Positions 19,385 to 31,390 are shown, counted from the stretch's first letter. The stretch is 64,000 nt of DNA from Oscheius tipulae (GCA_037178975.1 JASJZH010000001.1:2418001-2482000); one strand, 5' to 3'. The notes: generated from the sequence alone by a model not told the origin. Program-made: numbers and translations.

Positions 19385-19820
19385 AAGAGTAGCTCGCATC
19401 TGTCATGACAGGTCAAATTGAGAGCTGTCCTGTCTCGACAGGTCGAAATTCTGAAAAAAAAAGTCGGACATGACCCGTTTAGAACGTCCACTTCAATAAT
19501 CAGCTCGAGCACTTTCTCGCAAGCCATGGCACATTTCAGCCGCTCCATGTTACACTTTCGACAGACAGCGATCCAGTCCAAGTTTTCTGTGTGTTCAGCA
19601 GTAACTACAGCAGTTGTTGACAGGTATTCAGATTGACGAGAGTCCGTGGCCTAGAAACAATGCAATAGTAAGAACAGACAGTCGTTATCTGAACTGTCGG
19701 ACTCTTTGTTCGATGCTATGAAACAGAAGCAAAAATAATAAATTGGCAACTAGATGGCAAACAAAGTTTGTAGTTCTATTCAAAACACTTTTCTCTTCCA
19801 TAATTGACGGGACAGTCTTG
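19385..19820. repeat. Inverted copies of the 10.5-kb and 8.8-kb fragments
   Basis: 19385-19560 is the reverse complement of 10500-10700, including the CGACCTGTCGAGACAGG motif. 19560-19800 is the reverse complement of about 8480-8960. The two source segments lie on either side of the mariner at 9048, so this looks like the pre-insertion arrangement, duplicated in inverted form. Confidence 0.6.
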
Positions 19821-20019
19821 GAGAGGTTGAGAGGGTGATAAGCTATCAAATCCACCACAGTTGGTTAGCAGTAGGTCAACAGCTTGTGCGTTTTACAAAG
19901 TTTGTTCCCACTTTTTTATAACCAGTCCAACAGCTAACATGAAAACCAATAAAGAGTACTAACGTCAAGCAGTACAGCACTAGCAGTAGGTACAGGTTAG
20001 GTAAAGAAGAAGAAGGATA

Positions 20020-20340
20020 GCATAGGAAAACGTTCTCACTGCTTTGAGATTTTGGCGTAGTCTTATAGATAGTAGTTACACAGAGCCGACCAAACTACAC
20101 AGAGACCATTTAGAAGACAGCGATGTCACAGTTCCTACAATTCTACAGGAGAGTCGACAGGAGGTTTATGTACCCGACATCGCCACCCCTTCGGAACAAC
20201 TTCCAGCTGTTGGAAAGCATCCAATCTAGGTGGTACCTCCACCGGTTCGTTCAGTGACGGGGCAAGTAAGTAGAGCATTTTAGGATGAAGACCTAGATGT
20301 CGACTCCATCCAGATGTGCTCTCCCGGTATCATATCCCGG
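20020..20340. repeat. Partial foldback-arm copy
   Basis: Matches the outer half of the 6.2-kb arm (GCTTTGAGATTTTGGCGTAG to ATGTCGACTCC) with scattered changes. The second mariner follows directly. Confidence 0.65.
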
Positions 20341-20367
20341 TTTCAACAGACAGTGCCTCTGCCTCAT

Positions 20368-21624
20368 TGTGTTGATAAATAAGTCTTTTCTCGTTTTATA
20401 AACACGTTCTTTGTCTTGCTTGCGACAAGGGCCGAGCTATTGGTTATAGCACCTCGTGCTGCTCACTCAGTCCTCTATCACCACCATGCAAGACACCACT
20501 TCTCTTCTTCTTATTCTGTATTCTCTCTTCGTTTTTATTCGGACTATTGACGACCTGCCACCCTACCATCTGCGACATGTCATTTTAAAAGAATTCCTCA
20601 AAAGTACGACTGGAGCCCAAACGACGGCTAATATCAATGATATTTATGGCCAAGGGACGACGTCTACGAGGGTGTCCCAGTTGTGGTTCTATCGCTTTCC
20701 GTCTGGGGACAAAAGCGTCGAAGATGAGCCAAGGTCAGGTCGACCAACAAGTTTCGATGAATCGAAGCTGCTACAGCTCGTGAACGACAATAATGGGGAG
20801 ACTGCCCGTGAGCTAACAAAGGCACGTTTGTCAGTCATGTCGCAACATCATTTGAGGCATTGGGATTTACAAAGAAACTGGGCACATGGTTGCCGCATGA
20901 CCTCAGTTACGCCCAGAAGTGGCAGCGCATGTCCATCGCCCATTCTCTCCTGTCCAGGTATGAGAGGAAATCCTTTTTACCACTCCTTGTGACGGGAGAT
21001 GAGAAGTGGGTGACGTACGTAAACTTTCAAAGTAAGCGTCAATGGGTGGGTCCAGACAGACACCAAGTCCTGATGTGAAACCCGACACCCATCAAAAGAA
21101 GATTATGCTCTGTGTTTTCTGGGATATCGAAGGAGTGGTGCACTGGGAACTGCTGGATGCTGGAAGTACCCTTACGGCCACCATATACTGCCAGCAACTT
21201 GAAAAGGTTGCCGTCGCACTTCGTCAGAAACGGCCGCTGAAGTCGAAGGTCATCTTGCTGATGGACAACGCGCGCCCCCATGTTGCAAAACTCACCCGCT
21301 CCAAGATCCACGACCTGGGTTGGGAGATTTTACAACATCCCTCTTATAGCTCGGACAAAGCCCCTTCCGAATATTATTTGTTCCGGACTCTCAACAACGA
21401 GATTGGAGGACAACAGTTCGATTCCGACGACGCACTCAAAACCTACTTGACAAACTTCTTCGCGTCGAAACCCAAGGTGTTCTACGAGCGTGGCATCCGT
21501 AAGCTACCCGTGAAATGGGCAGACGTGGTACATCATAATGGTAATTACAACGAATGAAAAAGTTGTTTGGAAGTCAATAAATTTTTGCATTTGAAAAAGC
21601 GAAAAGACTTAGTTACCAACCCAA
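20368..21624 (+). mobile_element. Second mariner element, inactivated
   Basis: Right terminus TAGTTACCAACCCAA followed by TA; degraded left terminus TTGTGTTGATAAATAAGTC. About 1257 bp. The transposase starts at 20486 (QDTTSLLLILYSLFVFIRT). Frames break near 20825-20870 and again at 21076, the latter at the same place as in the 9-kb copy. The C-terminal frame 21042-21557 is open. The last catalytic Asp is changed: APSEYYLF instead of APSDYYLF. It cannot make active transposase. Confidence 0.93.
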
Positions 21625-21639
21625 TATAAGCGTTGTCAC

Positions 21640-22400
21640 TCTCTCGTCTGATAAGAGGACAGCAGTACACTCAAACTCTAGGCTTCCCAGAGAATGTTTA
21701 TTAAAGGATCTGTTCGTTGAAACCGGGAAATGATACCAGGAGATCACATCGGAATCGAGGAGTCGACATCTAGGTCTGATGTTGATCTTCATCCTAAAAC
21801 GCTCTGCTTAATTGCCCCCGTCACTGGACGAACCGGTGGAGGTACCACCTGGATTAGATGGTTTCCAGCAGCCGGAATTTGTTCCGAAGGGGTGGCGATG
21901 CCGGGTACATAAACCTCCTGTCGACCCTCCTGTAGAATTGTAGAAATTGTTGCATCGCTGTCTTCTAAATTATCTCTGTGTAGTTTGGTCGGCTCTGTGT
22001 GTCTACAGTTATAAGACTACGCCATAATCTCAAAGCAGTGAGAAGCTATCCTTCCTCTCCTTTTCCTTTTATGGTTTTTATGAAATTTTGTTTTTCCCAT
22101 AGACTAAGCTTACCTATAGGTTCATCGTTATCGATGTGTATTGGAACATTCCACCGTTGTATCTGCGGGTTGAACATTCCACCGTTGTATCTGGAATTAG
22201 ACCTATTAGCCCGTATTGTTTTCTGTTCGAGAAAGTATGCCCTCAATAGGCTATAAGCGTTGTCCGTTCGTCTGTCTGTCATGATGTCCGCACAATTACC
22301 TGTCAATACTAATATCCAGAAAAGGTGACAAGTCAAAAATTCAAAAAAAAAAGTGCATGATAAGGGACAAGGGGACAAGGAGAAGAGTCAAGTCACCGGC
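21640..22400. repeat. Foldback-arm copy, same orientation as the 4.3-kb left arm
   Basis: Runs from CTCTAGGCTTCCCAGAG through ATTCCACCGTTGTATCTG (twice) to the TGATGTCCGCAC terminus and beyond. It is joined at its outer side to a mariner right end with a CAATATAAGCG junction, as at 6950 and 44650. Confidence 0.75.
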
Positions 22401-23075
22401 CCGGGACCACGGTTTTGAAGGGTACTGTGACTTGACTTGCCCCTTTCAGCGATAAATGGTTGGGAGGTACCCCTATCACCGCGGGCTCGCTCTCCTAGAA
22501 GAGGGTTTTGAAGGGAAAAGGAGCAGTTTCTGTCACTAGGAAGCCAACTGCCTTTTTATATATGAAACTTTGGCTTGTTATCTCTTATCGGCCTTGTTAT
22601 CACGTCGGGGAGGAGACTTGTGATACTTATGATTCTTCTCGATAAAACAACAGGCAACGATAAAATTTTGAGAGTGAGCGCAATCTCGCACCATCTCTCC
22701 CCCCACCCTCCTCTAAATGCACAAGTGTCTCCTTCCTTTTATCGTTGCCTGTTGTTTCACGGAGAGGAAGGGACAAGTCAAGTCACAGTACCCTTCAAAA
22801 GGTAGCACTCGGCCGATGACTTGACTCTTCTTCTTGTCCCCTTGTGTCCTATCATGAATTTTTTTTGAATTTTTGACTTGTCACCTTTTTTGGATATTAG
22901 TATTGACAGGCAATTGTGCGGATAGGACACAAGGGGACATCATGACAGACAGACGAACGGACACCGCCAAAATTTGTAACGCTTATAGCCTATTGGGGAC
23001 ATATTTTCTCGAACAGAAAATAATACGTGCTAATAGGTTTAATTCCAGATACAACGGTGGAATGTTCAGCCTTTC
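22400..23075. repeat. Inner region and second arm of a foldback
   Basis: 22400-22435 and 22770-22825 are inverted copies (GAAGGGTACTGTGACTTGAC). 22860-23070 is an inverted partial arm ending at TACAACGGTGGAATGTTCAG, where it fuses to the coiled-coil pseudogene fragment at 23076. Confidence 0.6.
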
Positions 23076-23330
23076 TCATCTTCGTCTTGGTCTGATTGAG
23101 CGAAGGTTTGAGCAGAGGTTAGCTGACGACGTGTCTATCCACATCCAGACATGATCATCTTCAGCAAAGTAGGCCTGGATAAACTGCTGGAGGTGGTCCG
23201 AAACCACAGTGAGCTCGTTCGTATAAGGGCTACAGATGTTCTCGAGACCTTCGCAGTACTTCTTCTTGATGAAACAAACTTTATTTCGAACTTTGCTAGT
23301 TAAGAAGAGAGATAATTGACGCGACTTTTG
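23076..23330 (-). pseudogene. Coiled-coil pseudogene fragment (third copy)
   Basis: Minus-strand reading gives KVRNKVCFIKKKYCEGLEN and ELTVVSDHLQQFIQAYFAED, related to 3250-3390 (plus) and 50640-50840 (minus). Only the N-terminal exon is present. It continues into the SL1 spacer. Confidence 0.6.
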
Positions 23331-23689
23331 TATTCCCAGGTTAGTCACGTCCCACAAGTCTCTGTCAGCCAGCATACAGTTCAGTATCGTCTCTGTCTCT
23401 GTCACACCTTCTTCTGGTTTCTGCCGTGGCATCCGACAAGACCGTTCATGCGTCATTTCTTGCACGAAGAGGATTTTGTTAGATGAAAACAGTGTCTCAT
23501 ATGATTCAAGGCTGTCCAAAGAAGCTATGAAATGGCGTCCGACTTAAGTTAAATGAATGATTCGACCCTTTTCAGTCCAAGGTGCTGTTCACAGAGTTCT
23601 TCTGCGTCTCTAACCCAGATTCTCCCTGCCTTTGCCGTGCCATCTCCCCATACAGACCTTCTGATATCCCAGCAGTGGGCAGAATCGTC

Positions 23690-23793
23690 GGTTTAATTAC
23701 CCAAGTTTGAGGTATTCAAATGCTTCCGACCCTGCTCTCATGTAGAGGTTGAAAGAAATTTTGGAATAGCTTTCCCTTCTCTGGGAAGGCAAC
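23690..23793 (+). ncRNA. SL1 spliced leader RNA gene
   Basis: Exact leader 23690-23711, GTATTC donor, Sm site with GGAATAGC, hairpin GCTTTCCC-ttctct-GGGAAGGC, tail AACCAGG. CCGTGCCATCT lies 55 bp upstream. Confidence 0.9.
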
Positions 23794-24142
23794 CAGGCCG
23801 TTTGCGTTTCTTCCCGTCTAGACTCCGTGTCAGAAACACTTGTGCATCCTTTACTTCTAAAGCGCAATCATGAATTATATGTGACTGTTTCCACCTAAAA
23901 AAATCCTCGTCGTGCCAGAAATGATGCCTGCACCGTCTTGTCAGTTAGCCAATGGATTCTCTAACCAACAAAACAGAGCTTTATTGTCAGTCTCTTAAAA
24001 GTGAATGTAAATGTAAACTGTTAGTTTCTGCGAGAACCGGCTGAGCTAATAAGTACGCCCCCAGAAACTCCTCGACACTCGCCAGTAACCGTCCTAATTC
24101 ACCGACCCGATAATGAAGTCATTGTTTCTGAGATGAGAAAAT

Positions 24143-24244
24143 CTTGTTGCCTTTCCAGCGAAGGCTGTTCCAAAATTTCTTTCAACCTCTACGTGAGCGC
24201 AGGGTCGGAAGCATTTGAATACCTCAAACTTGGGTAATTAAACC
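24143..24244 (-). ncRNA. SL1 spliced leader RNA gene with shortened hairpin
   Basis: Exact leader at 24244-24223. Donor and Sm site intact. The hairpin is shortened to GCCTTTCC-agc-GAAGGC, so the terminal stem is weaker. Head-to-head with 24606 at 361 bp. Confidence 0.84.
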
Positions 24245-24605
24245 GACGATTCTGCCCATTGCTGGGATATCAGGAGGTCGGTACGGGGAGATGGTACGGC
24301 AAAGGCAAGGATAATATGGGTTAGAGACGCAGAAGAACCCTGTGAACAGCATCTTGGACTGAAAAGGGTCGAATCATTAATCTAACCTAAGTCGGACGTC
24401 ATTCCATAACTTCTTTGGACTGCCTTGAATCATATGAGACACTGTTTTCATTTCACAAAATCTTCTTCCTACCAGAAATGACGCTTGAACTGTCTTGTCA
24501 GTCAGCCAGTGGTTTCTCTCCGTCTCTAACCCAGTATCTTCGTGCCTTTGCCGTACCATCTCCCCATACAGACCTCCTGATATTTCAGCAGTGGGCAGAA
24601 TCGTC

Positions 24606-24711
24606 GGTTTAATTACCCAAGTTTGAGGTATTCAAATGCTTCCGACCCTGCTCTCATGTAGAGGTTGAAAGAAATTTTGGAACAGCCTTCCCTTCTCTGG
24701 GAAGGCAACAA
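24606..24711 (+). ncRNA. SL1 spliced leader RNA gene (consensus)
   Basis: Identical in all key parts to the copy at 2465: leader 24606-24627, GTATTC, CTCTCATGTAGAGG stem, AAATTTTGGAAC, GCCTTCCC-ttctct-GGGAAGGC, AACAA. CCGTACCATCT at 24551-24561 (-55). Confidence 0.93.
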
Positions 24712-24859
24712 TTTTGAAACATTAAAGTTTTATTTAGTGTTTATAAAGATTCCCATCTAAAGCTCACGTTAACGTCTGCTGCTCCGGATTGCAAACCTGA
24801 ACTTTTGCGCTGACCCTCACACTACCGTTCCTATCCAAGCAGTTTTAGAGTAGTCTCTT

Positions 24860-25050
24860 GAAATGGGGAAATTGGAGCGGGAGAGCCCTAAATCCCTGAA
24901 TATCTGTCTAGTCGTATGGCAAAAGCTCCAATCGTGTTCTTTCCATGAGTTTTCAGGATACTCGTAGGAGGACATTCGAAGAGATGATCGATGTAGCTAT
25001 TCTCTCGGGGCGTGGATCAGACAACTGACTGTTAACGCTAAAATTCTGGA
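24860..25050 (+). pseudogene. Host-gene fragment (one of three copies)
   Basis: Corresponds to 51960-52160 and, inverted, to 11540-11760. It contains a TTTTCAG acceptor followed by an exon-like segment related to the 51.96-kb reading RTLEEMIEVAVLAERG, here with substitutions and an early stop. It is joined to the SL1 upstream spacer at 25047. Confidence 0.45.
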
Positions 25051-25135
25051 GCACTTAACCCAGATTCTCCCTGCCTTTGCCGTATCATCTCTCCTTTCAG
25101 ACCACCTGATACCCCATCAACCATACAGCATCGTC

Positions 25136-25241
25136 GGTTTAATTACACAAGTTTGAGGTATTCAAATGCTTCCGACCCTGCGTTCATGTAGAGGTTGAAA
25201 AAAGTTTTGGAACAGCTTTCCCTTCTCTGGGAAGGCAACAA
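25136..25241 (+). ncRNA. SL1 RNA copy with leader and Sm-site changes
   Basis: The leader has the ACAC substitution, and the Sm region reads AAAGTTTTGGAAC rather than AAATTTTGGAAC. The hairpin is GCTTTCCC/GGGAAGGC. Sm protein binding would probably be weakened, so likely a pseudogene. Confidence 0.75.
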
Positions 25242-25402
25242 GACTTTCTCATCTCAGAAACACTGTCGTCATTATCGGGTCAGTGAAGAATGACGGTAAC
25301 TGGCGAGTGTCGAGGAGATTCTGGGGGCAAACTTATTAGCTTCGCTGGTTCTCTCAAGGGCTGAGAAGGAATTGGAGTGGTTCTAAGTTTGGCAAAATGC
25401 TC

Positions 25403-25434
25403 TTGTTGCCTTCCCAGGGAAGGGTAATTAAACC
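25403..25434 (-). pseudogene. SL1 RNA deletion remnant
   Basis: The hairpin (TTGCCTTCCCAGGGAAGGG) is fused directly to GGGTAATTAAACC, the first 13 bases of the leader in reverse. Everything between was deleted, probably by recombination at the short shared GGG. Confidence 0.8.
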
Positions 25435-25599
25435 GACGATTCTGCCCATTGCTGGGATATCAGGAGGTCGGTACGGGGAGATGCTACGGCAGAGACCAGA
25501 AGCAGGTGTGACTGAGACAGAGACGATCCTGAACTGTATGCTGGCTGACAGAGACTTGTGAGACGTGACTAATCTGGGAAAAAACAAAAGTAGCTCGCC

Positions 25600-26300
25600 C
25601 TAGAGAGCCTCAATTGTCTCGCAGCTCAATTATCAAAGTTCGAAATATAGTTTGTTTGGAGCAAACTTCGTAAATTTGAGGTTTGGAAGGAAACCTGCAC
25701 TTGGAGACGGCCTTCAAATATGTCCAGCAATATGACCAGTGCTACCAGTGCAGTGTCTCTCACTCTACGGCACTACTGCAATAGGAACTTCGAGAATCTG
25801 TCCCGCAGTAGGAGGATGGTCAAGACCAGTTGAGGTAAGTCGTTTATGCACAAAAACGAAGTGACAGATTCAAAAAGAAGCTGGAATTGACTAGGCTTAT
25901 ATCCATTAAGCTTCATATTATACTTCACACAACAGGTCTGTACTAGACGACTAGTGGGCCGAACCAGCTCCAATTTGGCTGTGGCTACGAGCAATGTGAG
26001 AATATGGCCAATGGCTGTAGTCACAATTCCAAATGCGAGGCATTGTGCTGCTGTGCCAAACTGCAACAACCGGAACAGAAACACGGATCTGACGGCGATG
26101 TCGAAGAACAGCCACGGTCTGCCGTCCTTCGAGCGTGAATGGCACAAGATCCTGCCCTACTTCGAGCATCCGGAGGTGCCGAGTCTGGAAGGAGACGAGG
26201 AGAAGGACCACGACTGAAAGGGGCTGGGTGAACTGAAGAACCGGCTGGCTATGCTCTTTCACAAGTTGTCCACCACGCTGGGATATCGAAGCTAGACCAA
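25600..26300 (+). pseudogene. Fragment of a duplicated host gene plus downstream ORF
   Basis: 25640-25836 is a frame-disrupted copy of the 53.4-kb exon (HYCNRNFENLSRSRRMVKTS is still readable). GTAAGTCG and a possible 3' CAACAG at about 25936 suggest a 100-nt intron. The next open stretch, RTSSNLAVATSNVRIW to EGDEEKDHD-stop at 26217, has no family I recognise. The opposite strand holds a hydrophobic ORF (25773-26147) that overlaps it completely. AATAAAGG follows at about 26300. Confidence 0.35.
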
Positions 26301-26309
26301 TAAAGGAGT

Positions 26310-27230
26310 TTTGTAAGTTTCTTTACATCTTTACTGTGTTCTGTTTGTGCCTGACTTCGACTTTCTGACTGCTACGATTTACTGTGGGAATCTCTGGGTA
26401 GGACCACTGTTACAAGAAAAAGAACTCTAGTAGTAGGTAGGCTTCGCTACCATCGTCTTCTGTCTCTTTCGTGGTCAACAACAATTTCTTTGGGCCTCAG
26501 CGGTTCCAGAAGGAGGCTATTTTTCTGTAGTCTCTTTCTTCCCTCTCTCTCTGTCTCTCTGTATCCCTGCTTCTCTGTGTAGACTACCCGAAGTATATAT
26601 AGAGCTCCTTGCCTACTGAGTGCACTTCTAAAGCTGCAAACTGGGCATAGAACTAGACTCTAAAGCCCTTCTCTATCCTTGTTTCTCGATTGTCAGCTCT
26701 TTTTCTCACTGTCTGCTCGGTCTTTGACCTTTTCAATGTTGCTGAATGGCACCATCGGCTGATCAGCTGTCCCCCTTGTCTTTTTGTCCTTCTCAACAAA
26801 CTGCTGCAATCTTTCTACAAGAACTACCGGAAATGACTCACGGTCATCCCAGATAACCCTACCTACTCTCTTCAAAGAGGGGCGGGCACGTGAACAGCAC
26901 TCGTACTCCTCTCGATTCTCTCTCCCCGAAAAGCCATTTGATTGCCAAGGGCAAAGAACTCTGCTCACTTGTTGCAAAGATCTGATAAATAGACAGCTTT
27001 GGCTTTGAAAAAAGGAGCAAGTGGGCGATTGTCGGCTGCTGCACTGGATAAATGACTAACATGGGAAGGATACAAAGTTTGTTTTAAGGGTACCAGCAAA
27101 GAATACTAACAACCATAGTTTTGATACTTCGTAACCTATATCCACTCGAGATCAGTTCCTAGTCTCGTTCCAGTGTCCACAAGTTCTCTCTGATTGAAGG
27201 AATTAGACCCAGAGTTCAGAGAGTCTGCAG
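26310..27230. other. Gene-poor stretch with a degraded exon
   Basis: 26690-27060 (minus) shows weak, frameshifted similarity to the exon at 28378-28560 (shared region around ATCAGAtctTTGCAACAAGTG). Pyrimidine-rich (TCTCTGTCTC) tracts at 26520-26580. No intact gene. Confidence 0.35.
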
Positions 27231-27530
27231 TCACAGAACTAAGAGTCGGTTTACCTTACTCTCTATCGTCTGAAACATGTATCCGCTGTACTCTCCAAAC
27301 TGATCTCGAATAGTCTCTAATAGATTTTCGACATTCTGATGCAAGATAGCGTGATCCACCGTCAAAAAATCTTCCCCTTGTCCGAGAGAAAGAAACTCGA
27401 TCCGCTTTTTCAAGTGAACTGATCTCTTGCAAACGTTCTCCGGCTTTGTTTGTGTGCGTGGACTTCCCCGCTCCTCAAAGTCTGTTAAGTTCGAAACCCC
27501 GCACACTTCAAAGATTGGTCAGAGCTTCCA
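27231..27530 (-). CDS. Possible exon of an unidentified protein
   Basis: Open minus-strand segment VHLKKRIEFLSLGQGEDFL then VDHAILHQNVENLLETIRDQ and GYMFQTIESK, ending at a good AAG/GTAAACC donor at 27252. The protein is charged and helix-like. I do not recognise the family and could not join it to further exons with confidence. Confidence 0.35.
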
Positions 27531-28377
27531 CTTTTTGGATATGCTGATGATGCATACCGACGTCAAAGATTCATTCTGAGCTTGGGAGCAACAAGATAAC
27601 AGAATCTCTTCTTACTATCAAAACAAAAGAAGTTCTTGCAAAAGAGGAGGAATGACGTTAATAGAATCTACCCTCTAATTTCTCACTCCGTCAGTCAATC
27701 GGAAGAAAAATATGGAGAGAAAGTGGCAGTGACAGTGACAGTGGTTTCTGGTCTCTTGAACAATCTTTTTTCTTTATTTTCTTCTTGTTGTTATCGGGGC
27801 AAGAGTGGCTGCTACAGACGTTTTGCTTCCATTGCCAATCCCTTCTTCAATTCGCAAAGATTGAGAAAACATTCAAGAGTCAATACATTGTCTGTTCTCT
27901 CCAGTTTCTTCCTGTTTACTACGTTCCCCTTTCATCATCCACCTCTAGTCCACCATCGGTGTGCTATTCACGTGTCCGCCGGCGTTCTATTATTAAAATC
28001 GGCATGACAGCTGATGATGAGCCATGATCATCAAAAGAGTACTACTGGGGGCAAAGGACACATCTGTCTGAGCTTATTCACGTGTTTGGAAGGGGTAGGA
28101 ACAGTTGTAAGCTTGAGAACTGCATTGATACTTTTGTTTACTTTGTTCCTACCAGTCCTGATGTGACAGATTTGGTTTCAGTAGTCACATGGCTGGAAAA
28201 CAACTGGGAGGGAACCATATACAGATCAAGTTACTATGGGAATCTAGCATGGTCGGGAATGGGAAACAGAGATCAGAATAGGGAGACAGTAAGACAGAGA
28301 GACACGAAACCAAGTTTTCATCTCTTGAACCCTGTTACTTGGATCCCATGACTGTTTTCTGACCTCATCTTCCTGGA

Positions 28378-28893
28378 TCAAAGAATCTCATCCAGTTCAT
28401 GAACCCTGAACCATTTCCAAGAGGTGGTCAGATCTCTCTTCAAGTGCAGAAGGCACTTTGGCCACTTGTTGCAATGCTCTGATAAATGACTCGGGACTCT
28501 CTGTGGAAAAAAGCGAACCCAATGGGAGATTGATAGTCTGTTGGGGAAGATTAATGACGCCAAACTAGAACAACTTTGATTTCAAGGTCGTAGTCCATAT
28601 TTCTGTGACAAAGAGGATGCGACTGATGTTCCTTGCTGTCTCTGGTTCTGTGCCCTATTTTCTAATCTCTGTTTCTATCTCTGAAGTCCTGTACCAATTA
28701 GAAAGAAGCTCCATCTTGCTCTTTGATCACATTTCAGACTGGTGTGCGGCATTTCACAGCTCTTCTTGTACTTCAATAAAGTGACCAGCCGTCCCTTTTC
28801 CTTCAGTTTTGCATTGTCGGCTTCGTAGTAACAAAAGACTTTCAGTGACTTCACTGCCAAATTCAAATAAACAGCGTCCTCCACAGAAAGCAT
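28378..28893 (-). CDS. Possible two-exon gene fragment of unknown family
   Basis: Minus-strand segments MLSVEDAVYLNLAVKSLKVF with KLKEKGRLVTLLKYKKSCEM (28893-28675), and QTINLPLGSLFSTESPESF with ALQQVAKVPSALEERSDHLL (about 28550-28400). They are probably exons of one gene, because a degenerate relative of the second part lies at 26.9 kb and of the first at about 46 kb. The exact splice sites and function are unknown. Confidence 0.35.
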
Positions 28894-28899
28894 CGCGCT

Positions 28900-31390
28900 A
28901 TAGATAGTAGAGAGTTTTCAGCTTAGCAATATTCTACAAAATTGTAGAGCAGACACAATACTACGAATTTGCAGAACATCACTAAATTGAAATCCCTATT
29001 CCGAGGCCAGAAAAATGAGAGACAGTGCGGGCTTTGGGCAGGTATGACGGCACACTAGATATATGGTGCTCAAGATTGAATTTTCGAGATTTTATGTTTC
29101 CCAAAACTTGTAGAAAAGATCAAAATCTGCAATTTTGCAGAACATCAGAATACTGCAAAATCACTTTTTCAGCTTCAAAACGCTCTTTGAAGTTGCGCTT
29201 CATACGGGCCATTGCAGGGCTTGTAGAAAGTTCTCGAACTCTTGCAAAACTGTCCAGACAACTGGACTTTGCCCTTCAACTGACTCACACACCACAGTCT
29301 CTGCTCCCATTTTCGCAATATTTTTAGCACCGTGCAGAGAGACTCTTCTTTCTTCTTCTGCGGGGGCTTTGCCTAGTGGACCCAGCTTTTCCTCCTTCTC
29401 CCCGGCATGCGGCGTTCACGTGAATTCTCTGTTCGCTCCGCCTTGGCTGCATGCCTCAAAGCTCGCTCTCTCTCATTTCAGCACCGGCTCTCGGCTTCTT
29501 CCTCTCTGTCCCTTTTCACAGAGAAACTGTCTCTCAGTGACTGATAAGAACACCAATTGTCTCTCTCCCCTTTTGATTAATTGTTGATAATGACTGATAA
29601 TTTTGGAGAGAATGTTGCAATTGGGTCGGGTTCTTCTATGGATTCACAGTATTTTCACTTTCCCTCTTTCGGACAAAGATCGGACTCTAATCAAATGCAG
29701 TCACATGCCTGCCCTCAGCATCTCTCGCTCCGCATCTTCGGCCTCTTGTGAATAGAGAATGAAATGGAGCGCACGAGACGTCATTTTTTTCGGATCTCTG
29801 CGTGAATTTATCCAAAAGACATGAAGCTGCCATACCTCAAATTATCTAGCTTTACCGGACCTTCGTTCCCTTCTAATGACTTTCAACCGTGGAGCGCTCT
29901 GCCATCTAACTTGAATCCTCATATGTAGGTACCCATGTTCATTTTTCAGCCTAGCAACATTCTGCAAAGGTATAGGTTTTGATTTGATCTAAGGCTTTGT
30001 AAAACATCGCAAATCTAAAAATGTTATCTTCTGCCCAAAAGTGGCGAAGAGATAGCTGATTCTAGCGCGCCAGAAGTAGAGGCATACGGTGAGGTGACTA
30101 ACCCTAAAAGAAGCAAAAGTTCTGACTCAGTGTCAACGAGGTGGTTCTCAAAGACCAGTTCTTTAAAGTTTTCTTCCCCGGTCGACGACCTGTGACCAAG
30201 TCACCCCACCACCGAAAGAACTTCTTGTGTCAAGACCTCTTCGCAAACAGCTGTCTCTTGCGGGCGAGAGCGGGGTTTTCCGCTACAGGTCTGTGTAAAC
30301 CGTTCCTCTCTTTCCCCCTTGTTGCCTTTAACCTGCCCCCTGTTGTCCCATTATCTTTCAAAGGACTCATATCAAACACGTGCCTCCTTATCAGAGTCTA
30401 GAGAGAAAAGAGTCGGAGAAAGTTATTGCCCTTGGAGCTTCATGTGGGAGCTTGAGCTCAATGTCTCTCTGTTTATCTCCCTCCAAGGTCAAAGCTCCTC
30501 TCTCTTACACCATACTCTCCCATTCATATGTTTACTTCAGCTTAAAGTGCTCGAAAACAGTGTCCCCTAAGACCCATATTCACATGTTTTCCATCTGCCA
30601 AAGAACAATCATGTTTTCGAAGCCCCGCGGTCACACACGCTTTTTCCTTCTCCCGGACGTTCTTCGTGCTTATCTCGTGTAGTAAATAGACCAGCTGGTC
30701 TAACTCTTAGAAGACTAAAAGAGCGTCTTTTGTCCTTCTGGGTCTGGACTGAACTATGACCAATGGCCGGCTCTTGACGTCTCTCAAAAGTTGCCAATAA
30801 TTCATGAGATGACACGTTCTCCATAAATACGGGTCAGTGAGAGAGTGTGTCAAGTTTTGGTCTCCTAACTCACATGTCAGTAACCCTTGGAGTACTCCAA
30901 ATAGACTAGACAGCTACTCATAGCTATGAGAAATATTTTTCATTGGCAAAGGGCAAAGTCTCTGTTTTTCTTTTTGGGTGGTACTTTCGAAAAGAAGCTT
31001 CTCATTATTTGTCTCTTCTGGACACCATCACTATCTCTCATTTCCCTTTCCATTAGTGAGAACTATACTGGACCAGCTCTTTCTTTGTAAATCTCTCTTT
31101 GCCTCTTTGTACAGAGATCAACAGAGACAGAAAGACGATGAACAGTAGTCGACCAACTGTTATGTACCCATGGAACCCATAAAACTAGGCCTTTCTTCTG
31201 CGTCCATCTGTTCTCCGTTCCCAGTTTCGAGAGTCACATGGTGTCCGTGCGTTTCGAGGTCACGCCCAGAGAGTGAGCGCCGGCATTTTACCACAGCACG
31301 TGGTCGTATTTAGTTGCCAACACACAGTGTCTGGTCTCGTTCGAACACTTCCTTGGTCTTTCTTCGATTGACTCTCACTCTCTCAAATTC
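28900..31390. other. Intergenic region upstream of the phosphatase
   Basis: No gene supported. Several short repeats of the type TTCTACAAAATTGTAGAGCAGA / GCAATTTTGCAGAACATC at 28930-29170 and 29950-30010 recur in the nlp-38 introns at 43430-43600. They are AT-rich and imperfectly palindromic. Confidence 0.45.

Noticed and set aside
25773-26147. Hydrophobic minus-strand ORF with several apparent membrane helices
   Set aside because: The opposite strand has the better splice sites (GTAAGTCG and CAACAG) and a related exon in two other copies; hydrophobicity probably comes from antisense reading.
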